NCBI GenBank assembly: GCA_932294295.1
Contig: OW028573.1
Location: 4,320,001-4,384,000 of the forward strand
Direction of reading: 5' to 3'
Origin: Alitta virens
Taxonomy: Eukaryota > Annelida > Polychaeta > Phyllodocida > Nereididae
DNA length: 64,000 nt
Part shown: piece after piece, positions 23,309 through 34,674 of the stretch
How the letters are laid out: each line of letters opens with the position of its first letter
Position numbering within the stretch: the first letter of the stretch is position 1
Program-made: the position numbers and the translations under genes
The notes under the pieces: model-generated
Seen by the model: only the letters and a program-made list of their open reading frames with translations
Database searches by the model: none
Told to the model about the DNA's origin: nothing

Positions 23309-24340
23309 TTCAAAAATTACGTATACATGTCTTAATCTGTCTAATTCTAAAATATTGTGATTTATTACCGATAAACAAGAGAGTAAAAAGAACAAATTGG
23401 TGCAGCAAATTTCAGTTTCAATGTTTCTCTTTCAAATTGTATAACAACTAAACCTCTTGGAAACATGCTGTTTAGGCTGAATGCGCATCATACCCTGGTT
23501 GGTTTTACCCTCAACTTTCATTTAGTTTGAGTGAGAAATGGCTGAGAAAAATACTCGGAAACAAAACAAAGTTTTTACAACGATTTTCCTTTTATCTGTC
23601 CATGATCAGTAGTCAGGGAGCTGTGGCATCATAGCAGCATGCCTTTAAAGACGAATGAGCGTGATTATTTTATTTAGAATATGTTCCAAATATTATCATT
23701 TTATGTCCCAAAATAACCGAGATATACAATGCTCATATATCTCTAATCTCTCTCTTTTGCAAGCAGCCTGCGTTGATGACGTCAAAATTGAAATTAACAT
23801 TAGCAATCAGGCCAGACGTGCGTCTGACATCATTAGCTACATACAAATTTGTAATAAATCTACTTTTTAAATTGCTACGTAATGATTAACTAAAATATCT
23901 ATCATGCAATATAGCCATGCAATATATGAAAATATTGTACGACTTTCAGCCAATCAGAAGCCAGGATTTCTGCTAGCCATATAATATTGTTTCATATGGC
24001 ATTGCATAATATGAGCGCCTTTGCCCATAATGCCAGACAAGGACTTAAATACAATGTACATTAGAAAGTTTAAGAGAAAAAAGTAACAAATTTTGGTGCA
24101 TTCCATGGTGATAAGACTCACAAGTGATGGTATGCCCATATTACCCATATGAGGACAGAGAAATGGTGTTTGGGGGGAGGGACTTTCCCTCAAAAACTCA
24201 GCCATATATGTAACTAAATTTCCCACCAGAAATTGAGGAGTGGAGACACATTTTGTAGCATATCCTTTGAAGGCCAAACATATACATGTATTATTGAATC
24301 CCTTGGCAAACTCCCTTCATCCCTGAATCCTGCAAATCTA
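23309..24340. other. Intergenic DNA, no gene recognised
   Basis: AT-rich. One stretch (about 23795-23840) shares the peptide-coding phrase NQARR.SDII with the minus strand near 29235-29270, so a short unidentified repeat or gene fragment is present in both places. Nothing else is recognised. Confidence 0.4.
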
Positions 24341-24345
24341 GCTAA

Positions 24346-24720
24346 AGTGACAAAGAATAACATCACATGTTTCTTCACTGGGTTCTCTCCACTGTGAAAC
24401 TTTCATGTGATTAAAGTTGGATTCAAAATTGATGGTCAAAATTACGATTGTGTGGAAAGGTATTTCCAACTTAGTCGAGCTCGGTCCCCTACAGTATCCT
24501 TGGTAACTCCTTCAAGTTAAATGTGGACACCTGGCCTCTCTCCGAGGCACAAGCTATGTTAAAGACATGTCGTTCCAAGTTTCAACAACATGGCCCCAGT
24601 AGAAAATTTCTTTTTGCTACCAAAAGAACAGATTTGGCAGACGCTGGTCCCCATAGAGTTTGGGGAATTGGGACTAAAAAAGGAGCACCCTGGTGGGTCG
24701 AAATTGTGGCATTTCCCACC
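24346..24720 (+). pseudogene. NADAR-domain (YbiA-like) pseudogene
   Basis: In one frame 24371-24480 encodes FFTGFSPL, a TGA stop at 24395, then NFHV...IDGQNYDCVERYFQ, closely following the start of NADAR domains (SPLSNF..., ...DG..Y..VEhyfQ). In another frame 24523-24720 encodes the domain's end, with LFATKRTDLADAGPHRVWGIG matching the family's L.aTg...LvEa.p.D.iWGiG pattern. At least one stop and one frameshift break it, and the middle is poorly preserved. NADAR proteins act on ADP-ribose and riboflavin-pathway N-glycosidic intermediates. In animals such domains also occur in repeated, mobile-element-linked genes. The family call rests on these two motifs, and the function is lost here. Confidence 0.6.
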
Positions 24721-25338
24721 ACTATGTAAGCATGGCAGCTGATAAACGTGAACCCTTTTGGCGACGAATGCTTAATTAGGCAATTGATTTACTCAAGAAA
24801 AGGTAGGCTACTACCAGACGGCTGTTCCAGACCTAAGGTCTTACACGCTAGGCTTATACAATGTGTGCACGGATGCCCGTTGATTATATGCAGGTACCAC
24901 ACGGAGATCGACATGTACATAATGGTGTCGTAGAGAAAACTAGAACCCAAGGGGTTGAAATTGCTGGCCAATTTAAAAGATGCAATTTTTTCTTTGGAGT
25001 TCAGTGATACACTCACGAAAAGATGTTCATAAAGAATTGAACATAGTTAGCCGTGCTTGCAGGTATTTCGACCATGCATTTAGCTGAATACATCCAACTT
25101 CATGCAAACAATAGCCAAACATCTCATTACAGACTTGCAATAAAATGAGATCAAACAGAAAAAATAGGCTGCGCTGCAGCTAAACCCTCAGCGAATCCCA
25201 CATAGCACACAGCCATCCTTAAAATTGTTGTGTTCGTCCGACAGGACCATTTCTATTCTACTGGACCATTAAAGCGAATACCATCCTTAATCAGCTGCCT
25301 TGCTGTCAGATCCTCAGCCACATATCTGTCCCAAAAGT
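24721..25338. other. Intergenic DNA, no gene recognised
   Basis: Short open stretches at 24748-24933 (+) and 24789-25016 (-) overlap each other and match nothing I recognise. They could be tail sequence of the neighbouring broken elements. Confidence 0.35.
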
Positions 25339-26400
25339 TCAAAGATCTTCTTGCAGTCTTGCGTACTTGGCTCGCTGGTACCAGCTGAGCTCCTCTTCAT
25401 GTAGTAAGCTCAACTGCAGGTGAAGATGCAGACTTTCCTTGTGATGGAGATTCACAAGCTGGTAGAAACCAAGGTTTCCTCGTCTGGCACGGTAGTTTAG
25501 TCGGTGATGCCAACCTTCAGTGTCATTGTTCGTTCTGATAGGGCGCATAAAAACTGACCAGGAGGCTACGGGCCACAGAGGACTTACAATCCACTGTCTT
25601 CCAACGTAGTAAGTCCCTGTACAGATGATGGGATGTCCTGGTCGCTTCATAGCCCTCAAACATTGCTGTAATCTGCTCTGGTGGCAGGAAGGGCAATGCC
25701 ATCAGTCCCCGGCAGAACTTGAATGTTGTGGCATTATCTCTGTACATGCAGCTTAGTCCTATTTCTTGAATATGTTACGAACTGCCTGTATCTAGTGGAA
25801 GTGGCAGCCGAAGCACTGAACATCAGGCAGCAGACGTTGCACAGCTTTCCAATTGCTGCTTCAAAGTCCATAGTAATACAAGTGACCTCTGGCTGGCTGA
25901 CGACCTTAAATGTTGTGTCCACGAACCAGTACTTGGCCTTTGTGAGTAACTCCCCCATGAGGTCGCTCATGAAAACGATGTGCCGTGCATCATCCACATT
26001 GATGTCATTCCTAAAAAAGTCATTAGGGATGAAGTTGGACTCTATGTTGAAGTCCAGTGCCGTCGGCTCCCTTGGACGTATTTTTTGGCGCCTGTGGCGT
26101 ACCACACTAGGTAGTCTGGATTTGGCACTCCAGGTTGTCCGGGCTGGAACTCCTCCTGCAGTACTTCCTCAACAAGTGCTGCAGCCGACTCGTATGGGCG
26201 ATCGACAGCCAGTCGCATAACCTTGGTTACGGTCTTCGCTTTGGCCAAAGAACCTGGTTTGGGTGGGTGGGAATGTTCATTCACACTCGGCTGGAAGTCG
26301 ACGTTCTTTTGGTTAACCGTTGCCTTGCTGACTCACAGATAGATCGGACAAATCCAGCGGAACTCCTCTGGGAGTGAGTTGTATTCTCTCTGAGAGATAC
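25339..26400 (-). pseudogene. FLYWCH/MULE-type transposase pseudogene, copy 1
   Basis: Read on the minus strand from an acceptor-like tttttttcag (26410-26401), it holds the end of a FLYWCH-type zinc finger (NEHSHPPKPG near 26280). The MULE-type transposase core follows: FVDTTFKVV near 25920 (first catalytic Asp), TMDFEAAIGKLC near 25860 (second Asp), LPFLPPEQ near 25690 and TNNDTEGWHHRLN near 25505 (region of the third acidic residue). These pieces lie in at least three frames, so it is broken by several frameshifts, and an in-frame stop sits inside the zinc finger. Copy 2 at 34675-36090 shows the same domain order. Such proteins cut and paste Mutator-like DNA transposons. Confidence 0.75.
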
Positions 26401-26948
26401 CTGAAAAAAACACACCAAAGAAACATGCAGTTAGGATCGATCTTTGTCAAAGTTAAATAAAGATAATTGCAAATTCATTTTATTACACAATAAAGTGCTT
26501 ATAATTATAATAAATCATACAAATTAAATTAATATTTGTAAGGCCAAGTTCTTTTAATTAAACTTATACAGTAAGTTTCAACATAAGTTGCAACATATGT
26601 TATTAATTAAAATATGCCAATATAACTATAGCTAGTACTCATGTTTTCCCAAACATTAATTAATAACGTAATGTTCCAACATCCTAATATAATGATATAC
26701 TAATGTTAAAATAACATAATATTGCAATATTCTATTCTAATGATATACTGATGTTAGCAATATTCTTATCTAATGTCAACTTTTTATGTTAAATCCTAAC
26801 ATTAGATAACCTAACTTACTCAATGTTATACTACTGCAAGATTTATGTTCGGCGTTTATAGGGAAAAAACTTTAACGACTTAAACAGCATACAGTAAAGT
26901 TATAAATGATATAATAGTATTATATGATGTGTTCTGAATGTTACTTAC
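26401..26948. other. AT-rich spacer, probable intron of the copy-1 transposon gene
   Basis: Bounded on the minus strand by a GTAAGT donor (26948-26943) and a polypyrimidine acceptor (26401-26402), so it is most simply an intron. It consists of AT-rich repeats of the phrase taatgttaaa and contains no other feature. Confidence 0.4.
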
Positions 26949-27198
26949 CTTTTTGGCAGTTGAAATGACACCATAGTGCACATAGATCACACAAGATGGC
27001 TTTGTGACTTCTAGTGACACACTTGTCATAGACAGCACAAGGGTTGCAACGAATCTTCCTAGGCATCTTCGGCCCTCGAAGGTCCTGGGCCTCCACGCGG
27101 CGAGGGTGGAAACACTTGGGGTGAAGTCCTCTATCCCCAGTGGCTAAAACAGGACAGTGCGCATTGCACAAGCTGCTCCAGCTATCCAACGCAGACAC
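26949..27198 (-). pseudogene. PHD-like zinc-finger exon linked to MULE copy 1
   Basis: The open minus-strand exon ends at a GTAAGT donor. Its last 40 residues contain CNPCAVYDKCVTRSHKAILC followed by DLCALWCHFNC, a PHD/RING-like pattern (Cx2C...HkAIlCDxCxxWxHxxC) common in animal mobile-element proteins. It lies upstream of, and in the same orientation as, the FLYWCH/MULE frame, suggesting a two-exon transposon gene. One expected Cys of the first pair region is replaced by Tyr-Asp sequence. Its 5' end overlaps a SINE-B fragment. Confidence 0.5.
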
Positions 27199-27325
27199 TT
27201 ATTGATTTTTTGCATGCTTCTGGTTTCTACTACCAACTATGGATGATCAATCTTACCCTAGAGAGCCTCTACATAGCCCACTCAGGTGCTGATGAGGCGT
27301 TAAACAATAACACTACCTACCTACT
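27176..27325 (+). repeat. SINE-B body fragment
   Basis: The sequence matches the reverse complement of 36192-36345, with shared phrases including agagagcctctacatagccc and gatgaggcgttaaacaataa. It ends in a (ctac)n-type tail. The tRNA head is missing. The tail phrase gcgttaaacaataacac resembles 3' ends used by LINE-mobilised SINEs. Confidence 0.65.
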
Positions 27326-28160
27326 CCTAGGCATCTTCCAAGAGCATCAAGAGAATGATACTTTCCTCAGCCAACCTTTGCCTTTTATGCCCCAAGCAAT
27401 GCTTTTTTTGGCAATTAACCAATAGGCAGTGGACAGTTCAGCAATTAGCCTATCAGTAGTAACCTACCTTAATGTGGTAATCGCAATTGACTTTATTTTC
27501 TGGTTAACCATAGTATGGTAAAGAACTAACTCAATGTGACTGAAGCATACAGACAACTTATATATTGATTTATTACAAAAACCATTAACACCATTTATCT
27601 TTTATTTGTAACTTAACTTAATTATTTCTGTGTGTACCTTTAATCAAAGTGTATTTAATGAACATATATATATATATATATAATAATCTGTAATGGAAGT
27701 TTTTATAGTACATAGTAAATTATATATATTAATTTATTCTTGGTGTGACAAAAATGAAAAGGGCAAAAGGGGTTGCTATATAGCTGTAGTAGCCCTATTA
27801 AATAAATAAAAAATAAAGGAAAACAATAAAAGATAATCTGTATTTGAATTTTTTATTAAAACATAGTAAATAATATAGTAAAAAACGGACAAGATGAGCA
27901 TAAAACCATGATTACAGGAATGACTTTTTCCAGGCTGATTACATGTTTGATGTAATGATTACAGATAGCATGTAGTGAATCAGATGAAACAACTCTGTAA
28001 TAGCAATTAGGACTTTATCCAGGCTGATTACAAGCAATTGCTAATTGCTATAGCAATTAGGATATGGATACTACGGTCACCGAATTTACCGTTCGCCGAG
28101 TTCACTTGGCCGAATTCACTATTTTTTGCGCTGAATTCACCGTTCTAGACATTAATGGTA
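27326..28160. other. AT-rich intergenic DNA, no gene recognised
   Basis: Contains an (AT)n run at about 27665-27683 and two related phrases with aataatctgta and gtaatgattacag. No coding exon. Confidence 0.4.
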
Positions 28161-28645
28161 GAGTTCTGCTCCAAAAACACAATTTTTAGCATTTTCCATT
28201 ATTTTTTTTAATTAGCATAAATGAATATCAAAATGAAGTTTAAAAAGTGAAAATACTATAATTAAGATTTGTTATTGATATAATTTCATTCATGTAAGGT
28301 AAATAGTGTTTTTTATATGGAGGTTAGAAAAAGTATGAATTTTTCCCTATTTGGCGCTAATTTTGAAAATCTTATAGTATTTACGGCCATGAGACCCCCC
28401 AAAAGGCACCACTACACTATTTTAGACATATTATTAAAAAGTTTTAAGCAGTTAGGTGCAGTAGTGTCAGAGTTCTGCTCCGGAAACAAAAATAAATATT
28501 TTTTTCTATTATTTACGAAATTTTTCAAGTATAGCCAACATATTTCAATGTGACTATCAAAAGGCACCACTAGGCCATATATAGTATTACTATACAACAT
28601 TTTGTAAGGGTAAGTGCATTAGTGTTCTGCTCCGGAACGAAAGTG
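28161..28645. repeat. Irregular tandem repeat, about 150-bp period
   Basis: The phrase gttctgctcc recurs at about 28163, 28472 and 28624 (spacings near 309 and 152), with accompanying phrases aaaaggcaccacta and gtgcagtagtgt. Units are diverged. No coding role is apparent. Confidence 0.45.
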
Positions 28646-29605
28646 TTACGCCCCCCCGTCCGCCCAACGGTCCGTCCGTCGGACAGATATTGACAATAAC
28701 AAAAACCTTTCGCTGAGGGTTAAAAATTGCAAGGTATATTGAAGCCAAAAAATTTAAGCTTCTGCATATTTGTGGCAAATGCATGAGATACATAGCAAAT
28801 ATTGGCTAACTGTATTAATAGCTCAATACAATAACCCCCCCCCCCCCCCTCCCAGATAAGGACTAGGCCTATGGGATCAACTGTGGATCCAACTCAAGGC
28901 ATTTCCCACCATTTTCGTAGGTTGCATACTTGGAAAATAAATGCTGCGATCAACTAACGGAAGTTGGAATAAGCCAATAACACACAGCAGTAACCAGCAT
29001 GACTTTACTGGAGTAGCAAAGGCCTTATAATGCCCAAAATACCACTTGAAGGTCAACCGCAGTTTGGTGCCGAAATGTAAACCAAGCTCCAGGAGCTAGG
29101 CTAGTGGGCATCTTGGTGCCGGTAGGTGAAATGACCAACAGAATAAACATCATTGTACTGAAGAATAATAATGTCGACTTGGACAAAAACTACAAATTCG
29201 CTGTGAGCTTGCCCCACTGAGGGGATGCCTGTGATGATGTCAGATTCACGTCTGGCCTGATTGCGTACTTGGGTGATTCTGTGATTGCCTAGTCTCATGC
29301 AAAGATCCAAAGCAACGCATGTGGTCAGCGAAATAGAGCAAAGGGTACCTTCAGAAGCTATCAATCAAGCACAAAAGCAATATCAGGCTGTAATCAACAT
29401 AATCTTGTGCATACTAAAGGTAATCCCGAAATACGGCTGCTAACTTGTTTTCATCTGGTATACGATGACAGATTTTGCGGGAAAGGCGATATCACCCTGG
29501 AAATCGAGGTGATAACTAAAGCTCTCCCCCTCTGGGAGTGAAGCTAATAAATGGCTTGGTCAAAGCCTACTTGGCAAAATTCTTACGACAATACGTCAAG
29601 AGAAT
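28646..29605. other. Intergenic DNA, no gene recognised
   Basis: Holds a poly-C tract (28835-28849) and the minus-strand stretch 29235-29270, which shares the NQARR.SDII phrase with 23.8 kb. The open frame around it (29101-29364, minus) is not recognised. Confidence 0.35.
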
Positions 29606-29876
29606 ACAGTTAGTTTCATAAAATACGGTCGACTCTGTCTTTAGCGACCTGTACCTGGCTGTGGTCTAAACATGCTAAAGCCAGCCGCTTCTGTCCACTT
29701 CTATAGCTAATAATCGGCTTACATCTATTACCAGATAAATATACACCTTGGTAAATGTAAGATATTAATCTAATATATCATAAATATTTACTTTTAGATC
29801 CGGTTTTGAGTAGCCAGCTATAACAGCTTTGCCTAGTTTAAATTTGATGGGCCGTTTTAATGAAACTATCTGTAAT
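29606..29876. mobile_element. MITE-like element, longer copy
   Basis: The left end is acagttagtttcataaaata and the right end, reverse-complemented, begins attacagatagtttcattaa, an imperfect inverted repeat. Internal phrases (ggtcgactct, ctaaagccagc, gagtagccag) are shared with the copy at 3889-4041. No coding capacity. Confidence 0.45.
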
Positions 29877-30315
29877 GCCCCATAAAAATCTCTTTTTCAT
29901 TATGCCCTTAAAGTGACAATTTAAACTGACTCAAACATGGTGTCCATCAGGACACTTCTAGGAACATATCATATAAATGCTTATTGACACTCATAAAGAT
30001 GGTTATAAGCTGTGTAAGTAAATATCGTGTTCCGCGCGATTTCGATGGTCAATCAACTTCCAGGAACCACTCCTTCTTCTTGATTGAATTCCCACCTCTT
30101 CTTTTCAGGCAAACCTCTCTGTGGAGTGGAATTGTGTGATTGGCGTTTTAATAGTAAGACCACTTCTACACCAACTTCTAACTATTGTTCTGGTCATTGA
30201 TTCTTGGGATATTTAATGATCCATAGTCTTCTACGTTCCGATAGCTTGTTATTACCATTCAGAACTTCTGTACTTGGGGAGTAACACATGCGTTCTGTAT
30301 AAAGTCTTCTTGTAG

Positions 30316-31595
30316 TCAGAATTTTATTTTCTCTTTGTTTTTCAATGCTGGACATCTAATTATCAGATGAAGTATGTCTTCCTCTTCAGATGCACATAGT
30401 TTGCAGATTTTATCGTCTGCTCCTTTGAATTTTGCGATGATAACCTGTGTTTGAAATCTCCCCACCAACATTCTAGCTCTTGTACCAGCCACCTCTATTT
30501 TTCTGGGGGTCTCCCTCGCATGGTAACCATAGGGGATGGACTGTTCTGCCATCTTGTTATGAGCCACTTACAGTTGTTTTGTGAGATGCATCACTATGTA
30601 ACTTGGCTTGCCAATTGTAATGCATGTTGAATAAGCATTTCTGTGGGAAGTGAAGGTGTTGCAGTAAATCGATCTCATATTGTATTCCAAATTTGCTGAC
30701 CATTGCGAACCAATTGTGTTTGCTGTCCAGATGAAAAGCTGTCTGTCACATAGCAGTGTGACATTTTGGCAGCCTGCAGATACTTCCATAGATGTTGAGG
30801 ATATGAATGTGCAGTTGGCCCTCAATTGTAATAGTACCAATGAGCATGTGTACATCTGGCAGCGACTCTATTTGATGCAGCATCTTTCTGTAGATTACGC
30901 CTGTGTTGTTTATGTCCTCTTTAGTCAGCACTGTAGATTTGAGGCCATGAAGTAGTCTTGAATACGAGATGTGTTTGGATTATCTGCTGGCTGGTCTATT
31001 CCATTTACTTTGTTCAGTCCAAATTTTAGGATGGGCGTATGCCACTCTTTTTGCCTTTTGTATATTGATGCTGATATCTGGTCTGGTCCAATTGCATGTC
31101 CAGGTTAGTCCAAGATTTACAAAGCTTTCATCTATGGATGTATAACCTCTTGCCATTCAGATGCCATTTTGGTGTTTTAGCTGGTGTGTGTGTGATTAGG
31201 GCTTTACGTCCTGTATTTCTGCACCAGTTGGGCTAATTAGGACAGGCAGAGACCATGGTAATGAGACGAAGGATGAAACAGCCATCCAACTTATCGAACC
31301 CGGGACCCAGCGGTCGGAAGCCCAGAGCGCTACCTGTGAGCTAGGCCCCCGCCTATCATTTGTAAGTAGAATGATGTCAGCGGCACAGTTAGGGACCCAA
31401 GCTGCTTGTATTCAGGCTGGTGAGAAGATCGTTGATGTACAGTTTATAGTTTTATACAAGTATGGTGAGATAATACTCCCCTGTTGCACGCCTTGCTGCA
31501 CGCCTTGCTGCACTTGGGTCATTCCTGGAATCCTCGCCTTTCTATGAGTTTTGACTTGAGATGAAAGAGGTTCACCACAACAAATGCCTTTCATC
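30316..31595 (-). pseudogene. LINE (non-LTR) reverse-transcriptase remnant
   Basis: Read on the minus strand, 31594-31412 holds an RT finger/palm phrase GVQQGSIISPYLYK. NCAADIILLTND then follows on, in the place of the catalytic ADD box but with the first Asp changed to Ala. At the far end 30567-30316 encodes RARMLVGRFQTQVIIAKF and a terminal ICKLCASEEEDILHLIIRCP zinc knuckle (CxxC...H...C), typical of LINE C-termini. Many stops and frameshifts lie between, and a SINE-A copy interrupts it at 31184-31352. It is a dead element. The clade is not resolved. Confidence 0.65.
31184..31352 (-). repeat. SINE-A copy inside the LINE remnant
   Basis: Nearly full length, with a small internal deletion around the end of the tRNA-related part. 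The tail side carries (tg)n. It splits the reverse-transcriptase remnant, so it inserted after or during that element's decay. Confidence 0.85.
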
Positions 31596-31830
31596 TTAAG
31601 TCAAAACTGTTTCACAGAAATAATAACCTGGTAGAAAATCATCACCACTGCTTTGCCATGGCACTCTCGCTTCGCCTATGGGCAAAATACACAGAGGGAA
31701 AGTCTAAGCTACAACGACGTTCTGAAAATGCTGTGAACTGCAATCCTGTGCTTAAGTTTGTCTACAGCAAGGAAGATGAATTTATGACAGCTTTGTTCAA
31801 GCGAGCATGTGAAGCACCTCATATAAAGTT
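31595..31830 (+). CDS. Unrecognised probable exon
   Basis: One frame stays open from about 31595 to a strong GTGAGT donor following AAG at about 31830, encoding about 78 residues. Phrases include HRNNNLVENHHHCF, LRLWAKYTEGKSKLQRRS and FKRACEAPHIKLR. Codon content and the donor look like a real exon rather than chance. Possible acceptors are cttaag (near 31596) or ttcacag (near 31616). I do not recognise the family. The NNNLVENHH phrase faintly recalls the NN..E..H end of MULE transposases, so a mobile-element origin is possible, as is a stray host exon. No neighbouring exon was found. Confidence 0.4.
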
Positions 31831-31833
31831 AAG

Positions 31834-32380
31834 GTGAGTTACTGTTTTATGATTTTCAGTCAAATGACAACAGTGACCAGTGATGTGCTGAACACATTTG
31901 TCTAAGCAAAGAAATTTGTTTACATATTGAACTGGATTGAGAAGATGTGAAAAAAGTAATTTTGAATGCGTTCTCAGGAATTACTTCTGTCACCATGTGG
32001 TAGCTGTTCTGCTGTATGGGTATTATTTTTTTAATGTATCATATGTCAATAGGGCCTAAGGCTAAGGAGGGGTGGGGGAGGGGGTTACATTTTTAATTTG
32101 TCACCTCCTCCCAAGAAAAATAAAATAAAAAGGAGATAATTGCTATCACAGAGGATGCTATTTCATTGTTTAGGTGATCAGGTATGCAATTTATTATTAT
32201 TATTATCTTTTTTTAGAAAGAGAGCTGAATGGTTTTGGTGCTACGTACCCCATCTCCTCCCTGTAGATACATTTACGATCCTTCCCGAGTAACTTTGATC
32301 CTTTTGTTCAAGAATGTTTTCATTGTCAGGATGTAGGAGTTAAGTAGGAAAATATCCCCCAAACTCACAACTGTCATGAG
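31834..32380. other. Noncoding DNA, nothing recognised
   Basis: Follows the donor of the unrecognised exon and may be its intron. It includes a G-rich stretch (about 32066-32085) and poly-T runs. Confidence 0.35.
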
Positions 32381-32520
32381 CAATTAGGGCTTTACGTCCT
32401 GTATTTCTGCACCAGTTGGGCTAATTAGGACAGGCAGAGACCATGGCAATGAGACGAAGGATGAAACAGCCATCCAACTTAGGCTCGACCAGGAATCGAA
32501 ACCGGGACCTAGTGGTTGGA
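32381..32520 (-). repeat. SINE-A copy, truncated at the head
   Basis: Tail and body are preserved, and the copy ends within the tRNA-like head. A separate short head-only fragment (32795-32851) lies 275 bp further on. The two could be one copy split by an insertion or rearrangement, since together they would make a nearly complete element. Confidence 0.8.
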
Positions 32521-32794
32521 TATATTTATGTGTAAAGCTGTGTAAGTAATAAATTATTTTCTATTAAAAAAATCCTTTAAACTTTCAAGATAACTCTAAA
32601 ATGGATCTCCTTGGAGCAGTACAACTTGATAAAACATGCCACACACCTAAATGGGGGGGGGGGGAGTGTTTTTTTAAACATAAAAACAGCTTAAATCTAC
32701 ATAAATCTCAATAAAATTTTTACCTGTGAGTATACTTCTTAAGATTCATAATGTTTAGTTCATTCAATCTTCATTAATCTGCTCACTTTAATCT

Positions 32795-32851
32795 GCCATC
32801 CAATCAGCGGTTGGAAGCCCAGAGCGCTACCTCTGAGCTAGGCCTCCGCCC
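32795..32851 (-). repeat. SINE-A head fragment
   Basis: Carries the tRNA-like A-box side (gctacctctgagctaggc on the plus strand) and the phrase gccatccaa, with the middle deleted. Confidence 0.7.
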
Positions 32852-34168
32852 TCCCATCACTTCATGCCCACCCATAGTTGTTCTAAATGTCATCCGCATT
32901 CAGCATGTAAATATACTATTTAACTAATCCTCTGTCTGACCAAATGCTATCACATTGTATCTATTTAAATCTCGTCTAATTTCTCTGGACTTTATTATGG
33001 TTATGTAACATTTTTTTTGTGAAATTTTATGCTTGGAGACAGGAAAATAGCGAGTCTAGACATAGGCCAAGAGCATTCATGAGGGGGTGTCAGCATGTGC
33101 GCTATTAAGCACGGGAGTTGAAAGAATCCCCACCCAAACTGATCAGTCAATCGTCGACATTTTTGAGAGACAACATGTTCACATTTGTCTTTGCTGTCCT
33201 TGTCATGATTGTGTGCATTGGCGCCTGTTAGTGTGGCGAAGGGCTGTGTGAGTGCTGGAGCGATGTGGCGAATTGTCGTGGTGATGTTACATTTTGGGTG
33301 GTGCCTCCTTTGGCTATAACGTCACAGTGATACTGATGGATATCCTGAGCATCAGTTTCTCATTTCACCTCACCGTTTCGACAACCACCTCCATCTCAAC
33401 CATCATCTCCACCATTGCAACAACATCTCATCATTCATCGTCTTCACCCCTTCCATCAAGTATTTTTATTGTTTTCTCCATGGTGTTAACGATAACTTTC
33501 TAGCCTCGCCTAATCATCCATCAACCATGTTCTTTTCTGAACACACAAAATATTCCAAAGAGAGCAGACCATGCACACATATTGTTGACATTTATCTTAT
33601 GTCTATATTATATCCGCAATGCGTTTCACACCTGACAAAACATGGCAGGGTTCCAGAAAGCTGTCCTTCTCTTTAAGATGTAAGTTGCGTATGATTTACT
33701 CCCTAACAACTATGCACAAGCAAGGCAAAAAATAAATAAAAAAATTTCAAATAAAACGAAAACTTTTTCTATTAGTGTGACATGTGTTGTTTGTTTTGAA
33801 TCACCCAAATATAGTTGCAAGCCATTGTGACGTGTCAAAAGTTTTGTAATGTAATGGTCATAGCCAATGAAATTCTCCCAAAACGTATACTACATGTGAC
33901 GTAATAAACAGTTTTTTTTGGAATAAGTGGATGGGGCAATTTTGAAGGAAATTCTCTTACATGTTAGTTGTGTTCACTTAACTAAGAATACACAGGCTCC
34001 GATGGTTACAATTTTATTTCATTTTTAAATTTATTCAACATACTGGTGCAGAGAGTTCTGTACTTCGTCACACATTTACAACCATGGAAAATTATACTGG
34101 TGGGAAAAAGCAGAAATTGACAGAAAATGCTGAAAATTCACAAGATGATTTAGTGAAGTATGTTATCG
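32852..34168. other. Noncoding DNA with a possible leucine-rich-repeat gene remnant
   Basis: From the ATG at 33175 one frame reads MFTFVFAVLVMIVCIGAC, like a signal peptide, then a TAG. CGEGLCECWSDVANCRGD and a VPP phrase then follow, the pattern of an LRR N-terminal cap (CxC...vxCrg..l..vP). Stops follow at once, and another frame continues at 33294-33503. This would be a broken gene fragment, with the resemblance based on pattern only. A 20-base phrase tccaaagagagcagaccatg at about 33553 recurs at the end of MULE copy 2 (36061). Nothing else is recognised. Confidence 0.3.
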
Positions 34169-34345
34169 AGATTAGGGCTTTAAGTCCTGTATTTCTGCAC
34201 ATGTTGGGCTAATTAGGACAGGCAGAGACCATGGCAATGAGATGAAGGATGAAACAGCGATCCAACTTAGGCTCAACCGGGAATCGAACCTGGGACCCAG
34301 CGGTTGAAAGCCCAGAGCGCTACCTCTGAGCTAGGCCCCCGCCCT
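34169..34345 (-). repeat. SINE-A, nearly full length
   Basis: Complete from tail phrase to the tRNA head, with A box (TAGCTCAGAGGTAGCGC) and B box (GGTTCGATTCC) on the minus strand. Flanking duplication was not identified. Confidence 0.9.
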
Positions 34346-34536
34346 TCACAATTCGGGATAGAAGAAACCACTTATTTAGCCAAGTTCAACCAGCAATACC
34401 ATGGAGAATGGTTGCTCGATATTACAAAATCTACATGACATGTTTGAAAGTGTGATGGACACCGTTAATGCTAGCAATTATTTGTTAATGCAATTATTCG
34501 TTAATATAAATGCTAGCAATTTTTCGCTCTTCATGC

Positions 34537-34600
34537 GTGTATTTCTGCACCAGTTGGGCTAATTAGGACAGGCAGAGGCCATGGCAATGAGACGAAGGAT
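34537..34600 (-). repeat. SINE-A body fragment with target duplication
   Basis: Flanked by the 11-bp direct repeat gctcttcatgc (34526-34536 and 34601-34611). Both the tRNA head and the last 20 or so bases of the tail are absent, so it appears to have inserted as a fragment truncated at both ends. Confidence 0.8.
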
Positions 34601-34674
34601 GCTCTTCATGCAAATTCATTATCATAACCTTTGATTGTTTTGTTCTCTTATTTATTTCTGCCTTGCTTTTTCAG

